50,393 nucleotides of DNA from Minthousia sp045628125. Lineage in GTDB: Bacteria; Bacteroidota; Bacteroidia; Bacteroidales; Bacteroidaceae. The notes beneath the pieces are model-generated. The model had not been told where the DNA came from, ran no database searches, and was given only the letters and a program-made list of their open reading frames with translations. A program made the translations under genes and the position numbers. Positions 42,413 through 50,393 of the stretch are shown in pieces. The stretch is taken from contig JAZQPA010000198.1 of NCBI GenBank assembly GCA_045628125.1, positions 1 through 50,393 of the forward strand, read 5' to 3'. Each line of letters opens with the position of its first letter. Position 1 is the first letter of the stretch.

Positions 42413-43974
42413 AGGATAGAATGCGTTTGTTGACATCCTTGATTGGATTACTTACCCTGACAGGCATTTCTGCTCAGACGGCTCAACCTGTTCCAAGGTT
42501 GGTGCTGACTGTTTTCATTGACCAGCTACGTTCCGATTATATTGAGGCTTTTTCTCCTTTGTATTCTCAAGGCGGTTTTGACCGATTGATGAAAGAGGGG
42601 AGGATGTATAGCTCTGTAAACTATCCATTGGCCAGAATAGACCGTGCCGCAGCCATTTCCACTTTGTTTACGGGTACTGTGCCATTCAATCATGGCATTG
42701 TCGGTGAGCAGTGGCTAGATCGTAATACACTCCGTCCGGTTTATTGTGTAGATGATTACGACCTGGGCTTTACTCCATCCAATCTGGCCGTAACCACCAT
42801 AACAGACGAGCTGAAACTTGCAACCAGCGGGCGCTCAATAGTCTATTCCTTTGCTCCTGATCGTGAAATGGCCATCCTGTCAGCCGGTCATGCTGCTGAT
42901 GGCGCATTCTGGGTGAATGAGGTGAACGGTGAGTGGACTTCTGCTGCATTTTATGGCTCAACTCCGGGTTGGTTCCAATATGCAGCTCAAACCGATCCAT
43001 TAAGCCGCAGATTGGGGAAACTGATTTATGAACCTTATTCTCAAGAAGTTGCTCAATTTAATTATTTCTTGAGCAACGGATTGACAGCTCCATTTAAGCA
43101 CAAATTCACATACAAAGACCAATACAGCAGTTTCAAGGCGTCTCCGTTTGTTAACGATGAGATGAATCTTATGGTCAAGACTTGCCTGGATAATACCCCA
43201 GTAGGGCAGGATGAGATTACGGATTTCATTTCGGTATCTTATTATGCTGGCAACTTTGAGCATCGGTCAGTTCTGGAAAGACCATTGGAGATGCAGGACA
43301 TGTATGTGCGTTTGGACCGTTCACTGAAAGATCTGCTTGATTTGGTGGATGCTAAGGTGGGTTTGGACAACACGTTAGTGGTTCTTACATCTTCCGGTGC
43401 AGAGGAGAAGGTAGATGTCGATATGTCTGCCTATAAGATTCCCCAGGGTACGTTTTACATGAACCGTACTTCTGCTCTGCTCAACATGTACTTTATGGCC
43501 ACCTATGGTCAGGGAAGATATGTAGATGCTACATTTAAAAACCAGATTTATCTCAATTATAAACAGTTTGAGGATAAACAGGTTGATTTATCCACTGCAT
43601 TTGAAAAGGCCCGTGATTTTCTTCTCCAGTGTAGTGGGGTGAAGAATGTCTATACTTCCCGACAGTTGCTGTCGGGAACATCCAATACTGTTCTGAATTT
43701 ATTACGAAATAATTATCACGCAAAATGTTCAGGTGATATCAGCGTGGAACTGCTTCCGGGTTGGAACATGATCGATGAGGACATGCAGATGTTCTATAGA
43801 GATTATACTCCACTAGCTGATTTCCCTTTATATTTCCTTGGCTACCAGGTTATCAACGAGCAGGTATATACTCCTGTCTCTATTGATGTTGTTGCGCCTA
43901 CATTAGCCTCTTTCATGCGCATTCGCGCTCCAAATGCCTGCACTTCAGCCCCTTTAAAGGGTATTCGCCGTTAA
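42409..43974 (+). CDS. PafA-like alkaline-phosphatase-superfamily protein, apparently inactive
   Basis: A 521-residue exported protein with the PafA-type fold: FIDQLRSDYIEAF with a conserved Asp38, FDRLMKEG, STLFTGTVPFNHGIVG, ILSAGHAADGAFW, and VDVVAPTLASFMRIRAPNAC at the end. The nucleophile Thr of active PafA is Arg79 here (ARIDRAAAIST). The TADHG metal motif reads LTSSGAEE, the Asp-x3-His motif reads SYYAGNFE, and the late His of the HGS block is not present (MFYRDYTPLADF). Only the first Asp of the metal set remains. Signal sequence and fold look intact, so it is a real protein with a binding or structural role. It overlaps the DUF4105 gene and precedes secA. Confidence 0.9.
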   Translation: MKDRMRLLTSLIGLLTLTGISAQTAQPVPRLVLTVFIDQLRSDYIEAFSPLYSQGGFDRLMKEGRMYSSVNYPLARIDRAAAISTLFTGTVPFNHGIVGEQWLDRNTLRPVYCVDDYDLGFTPSNLAVTTITDELKLATSGRSIVYSFAPDREMAILSAGHAADGAFWVNEVNGEWTSAAFYGSTPGWFQYAAQTDPLSRRLGKLIYEPYSQEVAQFNYFLSNGLTAPFKHKFTYKDQYSSFKASPFVNDEMNLMVKTCLDNTPVGQDEITDFISVSYYAGNFEHRSVLERPLEMQDMYVRLDRSLKDLLDLVDAKVGLDNTLVVLTSSGAEEKVDVDMSAYKIPQGTFYMNRTSALLNMYFMATYGQGRYVDATFKNQIYLNYKQFEDKQVDLSTAFEKARDFLLQCSGVKNVYTSRQLLSGTSNTVLNLLRNNYHAKCSGDISVELLPGWNMIDEDMQMFYRDYTPLADFPLYFLGYQVINEQVYTPVSIDVVAPTLASFMRIRAPNACTSAPLKGIRR

Positions 43975-43989
43975 ATTAGGGCTAATTAT

Positions 43990-44010
43990 GCGGTATAATC
44001 CGCTTTTTTT
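43990..44010 (+). terminator. Weak terminator between the PafA-like gene and secA
   Basis: GCGG-TATAAT-CCGC (43990-44003) is followed by seven T. The stem is only 4 bp but all G-C, and it lies 16 bp after the stop codon. Confidence 0.4.
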
Positions 44011-44013
44011 CAC

Positions 44014-44021
44014 TAAATTTG
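44014..44021 (+). promoter_or_regulatory. secA -7 box
   Basis: TAAATTTG, exact match, 40 bp upstream of the chosen secA ATG. It follows directly on the weak terminator. Confidence 0.55.
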
Positions 44022-44061
44022 CAGACTATTTCATTATTTGATAATAAAAAAACGACATATT

Positions 44062-47000
44062 ATGGGATTTGTATCATTTTTTAGCTCATTGTTTGGCAAC
44101 AAATCTACTCGTGACATGAAGGCTATGAAGCCTCAACTCGATAAGATTAGAACTCTCTATCCTGAAGTTCAGAGACTGAGCAATGACGAACTCCGTGCTA
44201 AGACCATTGAGTTTAAGAAGGTGGTTTTGGACAGTGCAATCGATGAGCGTGCCAAGATTGAGGAACTGAAGGCACAGGTCGAGAAGACAGAGATTGAGCA
44301 GAGAGAAGAGCTGTTCAACAAGATTGATAAGTTGGAGAACGAGGTTCTGGACCGTTATGAGGAGGCTTTGAATAAGGTTCTTCCAATGGCATTTGCTGTA
44401 GTTAAGGAAACAGCTCGCCGTTTCAATGATAATGCAGAGATTGTTGTTACTGCAACAGATTTTGACCGTGAATTGGCCGCTCAGGGCAAGGACTTTATCC
44501 GTATTGACGGCGACAAGGCTATTTGGCTGAATCATTGGGTCGCAGGTGGTAATGAGACTACCTGGAATATGGTTCATTACGATGTGCAGATGATTGGTGG
44601 TACCGTTCTTCATGAGGGTAAGATTGCAGAGATGGCAACCGGTGAGGGTAAGACTCTGGTGGCTACATTGCCTGTTTATCTGAATGCCTTGACGGGAAAT
44701 GGTGTACATGTTGTAACCGTAAACGACTACCTGTCTAAGCGTGACTCCGAGTGGATGGGTCCTCTGTACATGTTCCATGGCCTGTCTGTTGATTGTATTG
44801 ACAAGCATAAGCCTAATTCTGAGGCTCGTCGTAAGGCATACCGTGCTGATATTACTTTCGGTACCAACAATGAGTTCGGTTTTGATTACTTGCGCGATAA
44901 TATGGCGTCTTCTCCAGAAGAGCTGGTACAGCGTAAGCACAATTATGCTATTGTCGATGAGGTTGACTCCGTACTGATTGACGATGCCCGTACTCCATTG
45001 ATTATCTCCGGTCCTGTTCCAAGAGGTGAGGACCAGATGTACGAGCAGCTTTGCCCACTGGTAGAGCGTCTGTATGAGTTGCAGAAGAAGCTGGCTAATC
45101 AGCTGCTGATTGATGCGCGTAAGAAGATTGAGAGCGACAATCAGGACGAGGTGAATGAGGGTTATCTGTCATTGTTCCGCAGCCATAAGGCTCTGCCAAA
45201 GAACAAGCAGCTGATTAAGTTCTTGAGCGAGCCTGGTGTTAAGGCTGGTATGCTGAAGACTGAGGAGTACTATCTGGAACAGAACCAGAAGCATATGCCA
45301 GAAGCTATTGCTCCGTTGTATTTCGTCATCGATGAGAAGCAGAATAGTGCAGACCTTACCGATAAGGGTGTGGAAATCTTGAGTGGTAACTCACAGGATC
45401 CAAACTTCTTCGTGCTGCCTGATATTACTTCATTGCTTTCTCAGTTGGAGGCTGATACTACTTTGTCTTCTGAGCAGCGCATGCAGAAGAAGGATGAGCT
45501 GATGACTGATTACTCTGTAAAGAGCGAGCGTGTACACACCATCCATCAGCTGTTGAAGGCATATGCCATGTTTGAGAAGAACGATCAGTATATCGTTGAT
45601 GAGAATGGTAAGGTGAAGATTGTTGATGAGCAGACTGGCCGTATCATGGAGGGCCGTCGTTACAGTGACGGTTTGCACCAGGCTATCGAGGCTAAGGAGC
45701 GTGTGAACATTGAGGCTGCTACTCAGACCTTTGCCACCATTACTTTGCAGAATTATTTCCGTATGTACCATAAGCTGAGTGGTATGACCGGTACCGCAGA
45801 GACCGAGGCTGGTGAGTTCTGGGACATCTATAAGTTGGATGTTGTTGTTATCCCAACCAATAAGCCAATTGCCCGCGATGACATGAACGACCGCGTTTAT
45901 AAGACAAAGCGCGAGAAGTATAAGGCAGTTATCGATGAGGTAGTTAAGATGCGCGAGAGCGGTCGCCCATGTCTGGTTGGTACTACCAGTGTGGATATCT
46001 CTGAGCAGTTGAGTAAGATGCTGTCTATGCGCCGCATTCCACATCAGGTTCTGAATGCTAAGTTGCACCAGAAGGAGGCTGATATCGTTGCTCTGGCAGG
46101 TCAGAGTACTTTGGCCGAGGATGGCAAGACCCGCTTGGGTGCTGTTACCATTGCTACCAACATGGCAGGTCGTGGTACTGATATTAAGTTGAGTCCTGAG
46201 GTAAGAGAGGCTGGTGGTTTGGCAATCATTGGTACCGAGCGTCACGAGAGCCGTCGTGTTGACCGTCAGTTACGTGGACGTTCTGGTCGTCAGGGTGATG
46301 TTGGTTCATCTGTATTCTTTGTGTCTTTGGAGGATAACCTGATGCGTCTGTTTGCCAGCGACCGTATCGCTACCATGATGGATAAGTTGGGCTTCCAGGA
46401 GGGTGAGATGATTGAGCACAAGATGATTTCTAACTCTATCGAGCGTGCCCAGAAGAAGGTTGAGGAAAACAACTTCGGTATCCGTAAGCGTCTGATTGAA
46501 TACGATGACGTTATGAACAAGCAGCGTAATGCCATCTACACCAAGCGCCGCCATGCTTTGATGGGTGAGCGTATCGGTATGGATATCAGTAACATGATTT
46601 GGGAACGTGTGGTTAACGCATTCAATGTTACATCTGATTATGAGTCTATCAAGATGCTGTATCTGAAAACCTTCTCTATGGAGGTGCCATTTACTGAGGC
46701 AGAGTATACAGACACTAAGCGCAATGTGCTGACCGATAAGGCATTCGATGCTGTGATGGTTAATTTCAAGCGTAAGATGGATTTCATGGCGCATGTGGCA
46801 TTCTCCGTAATCAAGGACATCTACGAGCAGAATCCAAATGCTTACAGAAATATCATGGTTCCTATCACCGATGGTAAGCGTGTATATCAGATTGCAACTC
46901 CTATTAAGGAGGCTTATGATACCGAATGTGCATCTGTAGTGAAGGCATTCGAGAAGCGTATTCTGTTGAACATCATCGATGAGTGCTGGAAAGAGAATTT

Positions 47001-47403
47001 ACGTGATCTGGACGAGTTGAAGCAGTCTGTACGTAATGCTAGTTACGAGCAGAAAGATCCGCTGTTGATTTTCAAGTTGGAGTCTGTTACTTTGTTCGAC
47101 TCTATGGTTGATTCTATCAACGAGAAGACTGTAAGCATCCTGATGCGTGGCCAGATTCCTGTACGTCAGAATGAGCCTGTACGTGAGGCTGCTCCTGCAC
47201 CTGAGAAACCAAAGCAGCAATTGCGTGAGACCAAGCAGGAAGTTGCAACAGCTGAGGAGGCTGCTCAGGCAGAGGCTGCAGAACGCGATACCCGTGAAAT
47301 CCCTGCTGAGCCAGTACGTCGCGATAAACTTCCTGGCCGCAACGATCCATGTCCTTGTGGCAGTGGAAAGAAATTCAAGAATTGCCACGGTAGAGGTTTA
47401 TAA
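44062..47403 (+). CDS. secA: Preprotein translocase ATPase SecA
   Basis: The motor that drives precursors through SecYEG. The 1113-residue product is long, as usual in Bacteroidetes, compared with ~900 in E. coli. Motifs are Walker A MATGEGKTLVATLP, VHVVTVNDYLSKRDSEWM, GTNNEFGFDYLRDN, DEVDSVLIDDARTPLIISG, VDEQTGRIMEGRRYSDGLHQAIEAKE, MTGTAETEAGEFWDIY, and IATNMAGRGTDIKL with RQLRGRSGRQGD. An extra ~120-residue segment lies between the SGP block and VDEQTG. The C-terminus has an acidic Ala/Glu linker and the SEC-C zinc motif CPCGSGKKFKNCHG. The start is ATG 44062 (MGFVSFFSSLFGNKST); the earlier in-frame TTG is not family-like. Confidence 0.97.
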   Translation: MGFVSFFSSLFGNKSTRDMKAMKPQLDKIRTLYPEVQRLSNDELRAKTIEFKKVVLDSAIDERAKIEELKAQVEKTEIEQREELFNKIDKLENEVLDRYEEALNKVLPMAFAVVKETARRFNDNAEIVVTATDFDRELAAQGKDFIRIDGDKAIWLNHWVAGGNETTWNMVHYDVQMIGGTVLHEGKIAEMATGEGKTLVATLPVYLNALTGNGVHVVTVNDYLSKRDSEWMGPLYMFHGLSVDCIDKHKPNSEARRKAYRADITFGTNNEFGFDYLRDNMASSPEELVQRKHNYAIVDEVDSVLIDDARTPLIISGPVPRGEDQMYEQLCPLVERLYELQKKLANQLLIDARKKIESDNQDEVNEGYLSLFRSHKALPKNKQLIKFLSEPGVKAGMLKTEEYYLEQNQKHMPEAIAPLYFVIDEKQNSADLTDKGVEILSGNSQDPNFFVLPDITSLLSQLEADTTLSSEQRMQKKDELMTDYSVKSERVHTIHQLLKAYAMFEKNDQYIVDENGKVKIVDEQTGRIMEGRRYSDGLHQAIEAKERVNIEAATQTFATITLQNYFRMYHKLSGMTGTAETEAGEFWDIYKLDVVVIPTNKPIARDDMNDRVYKTKREKYKAVIDEVVKMRESGRPCLVGTTSVDISEQLSKMLSMRRIPHQVLNAKLHQKEADIVALAGQSTLAEDGKTRLGAVTIATNMAGRGTDIKLSPEVREAGGLAIIGTERHESRRVDRQLRGRSGRQGDVGSSVFFVSLEDNLMRLFASDRIATMMDKLGFQEGEMIEHKMISNSIERAQKKVEENNFGIRKRLIEYDDVMNKQRNAIYTKRRHALMGERIGMDISNMIWERVVNAFNVTSDYESIKMLYLKTFSMEVPFTEAEYTDTKRNVLTDKAFDAVMVNFKRKMDFMAHVAFSVIKDIYEQNPNAYRNIMVPITDGKRVYQIATPIKEAYDTECASVVKAFEKRILLNIIDECWKENLRDLDELKQSVRNASYEQKDPLLIFKLESVTLFDSMVDSINEKTVSILMRGQIPVRQNEPVREAAPAPEKPKQQLRETKQEVATAEEAAQAEAAERDTREIPAEPVRRDKLPGRNDPCPCGSGKKFKNCHGRGL

Positions 47404-47415
47404 TAGTCTAACCAT

Positions 47416-47465
47416 AAAGGTTTGCAAATCCGTTCGTAGAGCGGGTTTTGCAAACCTTTATTATT
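47416..47465 (+). terminator. Terminator after secA
   Basis: AAAGGTTTGCAAA (47416-47428) pairs with TTTGCAAACCTTT (47447-47459, approximately) and an inner CCG/CGG pair extends the stem; T-rich sequence follows. It ends directly before the next gene. Confidence 0.8.
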
Positions 47466-47469
47466 TTGA

Positions 47470-48411
47470 ATGAAGATGAAAGGGTTATTATTATTGCTAT
47501 TGGGAGTTTTGGTTGCATCATGCTCCACTGCATCACTTTCAGTTTTTCAGTTTGATCAGTTGTCTCCTGCAACAATCTCATTGCCTCAGGAGATTAAGCA
47601 TGTTGCTATTGTTGATCGTCTGAATGACAGTATTGGTGTGGGTAAACAGGCACTCCCGGTTAAATCAAAGGTAGTGGCTGAGCAGTTGGGCATTTTCCTG
47701 GCTGATGCTGACTATTTTGATGATGTGATACTTTGTGATAGTGATGCCTCTGCCATTGACCGTAATGACTCTATCATCAGCCCCCTTTCACATACAGCGG
47801 TTAAGGAACTGACCCAGGATCTGAATGCCAACATGCTCATAACCATTGAAAATATCTCAGTTAAGGCTCTTGGTTCTCTTTACATGCCAATGGCCGAGAC
47901 AAAGGCTCTTGCCCGTGTTTATCTGCCAAGCCGTCAAGGTGTTTTCCGTTCAATGGCTGTCTCTGATACCATATCTTGGGATTTTATAGGTACCCGAACC
48001 CTGGAGTCGATTTGTGATGATGTGGCAGTTTATATTGCTGAGAAGTTTTCTCGTCAGTTGGCTCCCTATTGGGAAATGACCGAACGGGTTTATTATACAG
48101 GTGGTAATGCTTATTTCCGTGATGCCGATTTCTTTATTCAACAAGGTGATTGGGAAACAGCAGTTGAACAGTGGGAGGAATACCTGAAGCAGGCTAAAGG
48201 CTTATCCAAACAGCAGACCCGCTTCAACTTGATTCTGGCCAAGGAAATGATGGGCGACGTAGAAGGCGCTTATAAGGATTGCTTGGCGTTATTGCCTGAA
48301 TGCAAACCGGAATCTCAATTGGCAGCACTTACCCTTCATTATTCGGTGGTGCTTAAAAATCGTATTACCAGTCATCAGACATTAAATCTGCAGCTGCAGC
48401 GCTTCGAATAA
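47470..48411 (+). CDS. DUF6340-type lipoprotein with TPR-like C-terminus
   Basis: A 313-residue lipoprotein with a hydrophobic Leu-rich signal and lipobox VASC (Cys18). The middle (LPQEIKHVAIVDRLNDS, SHTAVKELTQDLNANMLITIENISVK, DTISWDFIGTRTLESICDDVAVYIAEKFSRQLAPYW) resembles Bacteroidetes DUF6340 proteins. The last ~90 residues (GNAYFRDADFFIQQGDWETAVEQWEEYLKQAKG, RFNLILAKEMMGDVEGAYKDC) look like one or two TPR units. An alternative start two codons on (MKGLLL) is possible. Location at the outer membrane is inferred; function unknown. Confidence 0.82.
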   Translation: MKMKGLLLLLLGVLVASCSTASLSVFQFDQLSPATISLPQEIKHVAIVDRLNDSIGVGKQALPVKSKVVAEQLGIFLADADYFDDVILCDSDASAIDRNDSIISPLSHTAVKELTQDLNANMLITIENISVKALGSLYMPMAETKALARVYLPSRQGVFRSMAVSDTISWDFIGTRTLESICDDVAVYIAEKFSRQLAPYWEMTERVYYTGGNAYFRDADFFIQQGDWETAVEQWEEYLKQAKGLSKQQTRFNLILAKEMMGDVEGAYKDCLALLPECKPESQLAALTLHYSVVLKNRITSHQTLNLQLQRFE

Positions 48412-48473
48412 CGGATTTTCCGGTTATTATTCAGTTTTTATCTGTAATTTGCAAGTTTGATAGATATTTTTCG

Positions 48474-48481
48474 TAAATTTG
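48474..48481 (+). promoter_or_regulatory. -7 box of the 145-residue hypothetical gene
   Basis: TAAATTTG, exact match, 25 bp upstream of the ATG at 48507. A TTTG at 48456-48459 is too close (14 bp) for a normal -33. Confidence 0.55.
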
Positions 48482-48506
48482 GCCCTTGTAATAAAAAATA
48501 AAGCCG

Positions 48507-48944
48507 ATGAAAATAAGCAACGAATCCATGTCTCTGATAAAACAGGGCCTTGACCGTCTGGTTTCCCGCTATTCCGGAATGGAAGACGAGGTTGTGACTG
48601 ATATTCATTTTCAACCCATCTTTAAGTCGGGCGAGGTCGTTATTTTTGACGATGAGGATGAGGAATTAGACCGTATTGCAGTTCCTGAGTTTCAGGGGCT
48701 GAATAGTAAAACGGCGTTAAAGGAGGTTGAGACTATCCTTCGCCGTTGCTTGGAAGGCTATCGTAAGTCGTTTGAGCAGTTATCAATCATGAAACCATTC
48801 TCTTTTGTTATGATCGACTTACAGAAGGAGACTCTTTCAGACCTGTTGTTGGTGGATGATGATTTGGTTTTTGCCAGCGAGGGACTGCTCAAGGATTTGG
48901 ATGAGGACCTTAATGATTTCCTGAAACATCTGTTAGCAAATTAA
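48507..48944 (+). CDS. Acidic hypothetical protein
   Basis: A 145-residue soluble protein that I do not recognise. It is strongly acidic (IFDDEDEELDR, LVDDDLVF, DLDEDLNDFL) with an N-terminal helix ESMSLIKQGLDRLVSRY, a beta segment VTDIHFQPIFKSGEVVIFDDE, and a long helix TALKEVETILRRCLEGYRKSFEQL. No signal peptide, no cofactor motif. It has its own -7 box and terminator, so it is a single-gene unit. Codon use is like that of its neighbours. Confidence 0.75.
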   Translation: MKISNESMSLIKQGLDRLVSRYSGMEDEVVTDIHFQPIFKSGEVVIFDDEDEELDRIAVPEFQGLNSKTALKEVETILRRCLEGYRKSFEQLSIMKPFSFVMIDLQKETLSDLLLVDDDLVFASEGLLKDLDEDLNDFLKHLLAN

Positions 48945-48950
48945 GATAAA

Positions 48951-48983
48951 AAAAAGGCTTGCCGATTGGCAAGCCTTTTTTAT
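48951..48983. terminator. Bidirectional terminator before glyA
   Basis: AAAAAGGCTTGCC (48951-48963) pairs with GGCAAGCCTTTTT (48968-48980) around GATT, with A and T runs outside. It serves both convergent genes. Confidence 0.92.
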
Positions 48984-50264
48984 TTAGTATGCAAAGATAG
49001 GATAATCCTTCATTGTTTCGTTTACTTTTGCTCTTACTGATGCTATTATATTCTCATCTTCAGGAGCATTCAGGACCGTTTCAATCATTTCTGCAATCTG
49101 AAGCATCAGGTCCTCTTTGGCGCCACGGGTGGTGATGGCTGGTGTACCCAAACGGATACCAGAGGTCTGGAATGCGCTTCTGCTGTCAAATGGAACCATG
49201 TTCTTGTTGGCTGTAATATCGGCTGCCACCAAAGCTTTTTCTGCCACCTTACCGGTCAGATCCGGATATTTGGTGCGTAGGTCTACCAGCATGGAGTGGT
49301 TGTCGGTACCACCCGAGATGATGTGGAAACCACGCTCCATCAGCGCATTGGCCAGCACACGCGCATTCTTTTGAACTTGAATCTGATACTCTTTGAACTC
49401 AGGCTGTAAAGCCTCACCGAATGCTACAGCCTTAGCGGCAATGACGTGCTCAAGTGGACCGCCCTGCTGTCCTGGGAATACAGCACTGTTCAGTAATTGG
49501 CTCATCATCTTGATTTGACCCTTTGGAGTAGTCAGGCCCCATGGATTCTCAAAATCCTTACCCAACAGGATGATACCTCCACGAGGACCGCGCAAGGTCT
49601 TATGGGTGGTAGAGGTAACGATATGTGCGTATTTCAATGGATTTTCCAGCAGGCCGGCAGCAATAAGTCCGGCAGGATGGGCCATGTCAATCATCAGAAG
49701 GGCGCCAACCTCATCGGCAATTTTGCGCATACGTGCGTAATCCCAATCCCGGCTATAAGCAGAACCTCCACCGATTATCAGTCTTGGACGCTCACGCAAA
49801 GCCACTTCCTCCATCTGGTCATAGTCTACCAGACCGGTCTCCTTATTGACATTATATTCGCATGGCTTATAAAGGATACCTGATGTGTTTACAGCAGAGC
49901 CGTGTGACAGGTGACCACCATGGGCCAGATTCAGTCCCATGAACTTGTCGCCAGGATTCAATACGGCCAAAAGGACGGCAGCATTTGCCTGGGCTCCTGA
50001 GTGTGGCTGGACATTCGCATATTCTGCTCCGAACAGTTTGCAGACACGCTCGATAGCAATAGTCTCAGACTGGTCTACAACCTCGCAACCTCCATAATAA
50101 CGCTTGCCTGGGTAACCCTCTGCATATTTGTTGGTCATGCATGAACCCATAGCTTGCATTACCTGCTCGCTTACAAAGTTTTCCGAGGCAATTAACTCAA
50201 TGCCTTTCTTTTGCCGCTGATCCTCTTTTTCAATCAGGGCAAAAATCTCTTCATCTCTTCTCAT
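48984..50264 (-). CDS. glyA: Serine hydroxymethyltransferase
   Basis: A PLP enzyme that converts serine and tetrahydrofolate to glycine and methylene-THF, the main one-carbon source. The 426-residue product is full length. Motifs are GIELIASENFVSEQVMQAMGS, NKYAEGYPGKRYYGGCEVVD, NVQPHSGAQANAAV, LAHGGHLSHG, MIDMAHPAGLIAAG, the PLP lysine in STTHKTLRGPRGG, and NSAVFPGQQGGPLEHVIAAKAVA. It lies 21 bp downstream of the gene cut by the right edge, so the two are probably cotranscribed. It ends at the shared terminator. Confidence 0.97.
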   Translation of the reverse strand: MRRDEEIFALIEKEDQRQKKGIELIASENFVSEQVMQAMGSCMTNKYAEGYPGKRYYGGCEVVDQSETIAIERVCKLFGAEYANVQPHSGAQANAAVLLAVLNPGDKFMGLNLAHGGHLSHGSAVNTSGILYKPCEYNVNKETGLVDYDQMEEVALRERPRLIIGGGSAYSRDWDYARMRKIADEVGALLMIDMAHPAGLIAAGLLENPLKYAHIVTSTTHKTLRGPRGGIILLGKDFENPWGLTTPKGQIKMMSQLLNSAVFPGQQGGPLEHVIAAKAVAFGEALQPEFKEYQIQVQKNARVLANALMERGFHIISGGTDNHSMLVDLRTKYPDLTGKVAEKALVAADITANKNMVPFDSRSAFQTSGIRLGTPAITTRGAKEDLMLQIAEMIETVLNAPEDENIIASVRAKVNETMKDYPIFAY

Positions 50265-50285
50265 ACTTAATCAAACTAAATAATA

Positions 50286-50393
50286 CTATTTTTTCTTCTC
50301 AACGCTCCATCCGAATTTGCCGATTTTCTCGCCTAATCCGTAATACCCTCCATGAAGATAAACTAAAGGGTTGCTTTTGGCCAACTCCCATTT
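50286..50393 (-). CDS. C-terminal end of a gene upstream of glyA, possibly a flavin reductase-like protein
   Basis: Read leftward, 35 codons run from the window edge to a TAG at 50288-50286 with no stop in frame. The peptide contains NPLVYLHGGYYGLGEKIGK and ends GWSVEKKK. The VY...YYGLGEKIGKFG pattern recalls the C-terminus of flavoredoxin-like flavin reductases (FMN-binding split barrel) of Bacteroidetes, but the piece is too short for a firm call. The 21-bp gap to glyA suggests an operon. Confidence 0.4.
   Translation of the reverse strand, partial: KWELAKSNPLVYLHGGYYGLGEKIGKFGWSVEKKK

Noticed and set aside
44062..47403. SecA as a fusion because of its length (1113 residues)
   Set aside because: The extra length is one internal segment plus a C-terminal linker, as is usual for Bacteroidetes SecA; no foreign domain is seen.

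Overview
The window looks like chromosomal DNA of a Bacteroidales species (Bacteroides/Prevotella-like). The evidence is repeated TAnnTTTG -7 promoter boxes in place of sigma70 -10 boxes, the near absence of Shine-Dalgarno sequences, the V-type ATPase operon order E-DUF2764-A-B-D-I-K, the ileS-dksA-like-lspA-DUF4296 cluster, a coaX-OMP-TPR-lptC-CorC-PpiD envelope cluster, and lineage-typical families (DUF4369, DUF4296, DUF4838, DUF4105, DUF6340, TamL). Genus cannot be fixed from sequence reading alone. No prophage, insertion sequence, CRISPR array or rRNA was seen; most of the window is core chromosome.

Layout. 1-6 kb: 3' end of galE; leftward prs plus a DUF4369 lipoprotein; rightward uvrD/pcrA-nspC. 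6.0-6.4 kb: leftward tRNA cluster Gly-Leu-Leu-Gly. 6.5-10 kb: HAD phosphatase, a small HExxH membrane protein, and a leftward secreted DUF4838 protein. 10.1-15.9 kb: ileS, dksA-like, lspA, DUF4296 lipoprotein, unknown protein. 15.9-19.9 kb: leftward SpoU methyltransferase, divergent tamL, YycJ-type MBL hydrolase. 20 kb: tRNA-Lys. 20.2-28.2 kb: a small acidic membrane protein followed by the V-ATPase operon. 28.3-32.7 kb: histidine kinase, cyclophilin, ACT protein, UPF0210 protein. 32.7-33.4 kb: the only islet with a non-core look, holding a palindrome, a REP-like element, a 30-bp repeat, 11-bp tandem repeats and an orphan ORF. 33.5-41 kb: leftward coaX-OMP-TPR-lptC-CorC-PpiD. 41.2-49 kb: DUF4105 protein, degenerate PafA-like protein, secA, DUF6340 lipoprotein, unknown protein. 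49-50.4 kb: leftward glyA, preceded by the 3' end of another gene.

How genes fit together. Much of the window serves the cell envelope: secA exports precursors, lspA processes lipoproteins, TamL inserts or translocates outer-membrane material, PpiD folds exported proteins and LptC moves LPS. The V-ATPase proteolipid keeps every residue known to ligate Na+ in the Enterococcus enzyme, which suggests a sodium-coupled ATPase. Several genes start inside the end of the previous one (lspA/DUF4296, coaX/OMP, TPR/lptC, ntpD/ntpI, DUF4105/PafA-like), pointing to translational coupling.

The most unusual items are a PafA-like protein that appears to have lost its nucleophile and nearly all metal ligands, a histidine kinase with eight cysteines packed into one PAS-like domain, the repeat islet at 32.7-33.1 kb, and an inverted CAAA half-site that recurs just downstream of the -7 box in about eight promoters.
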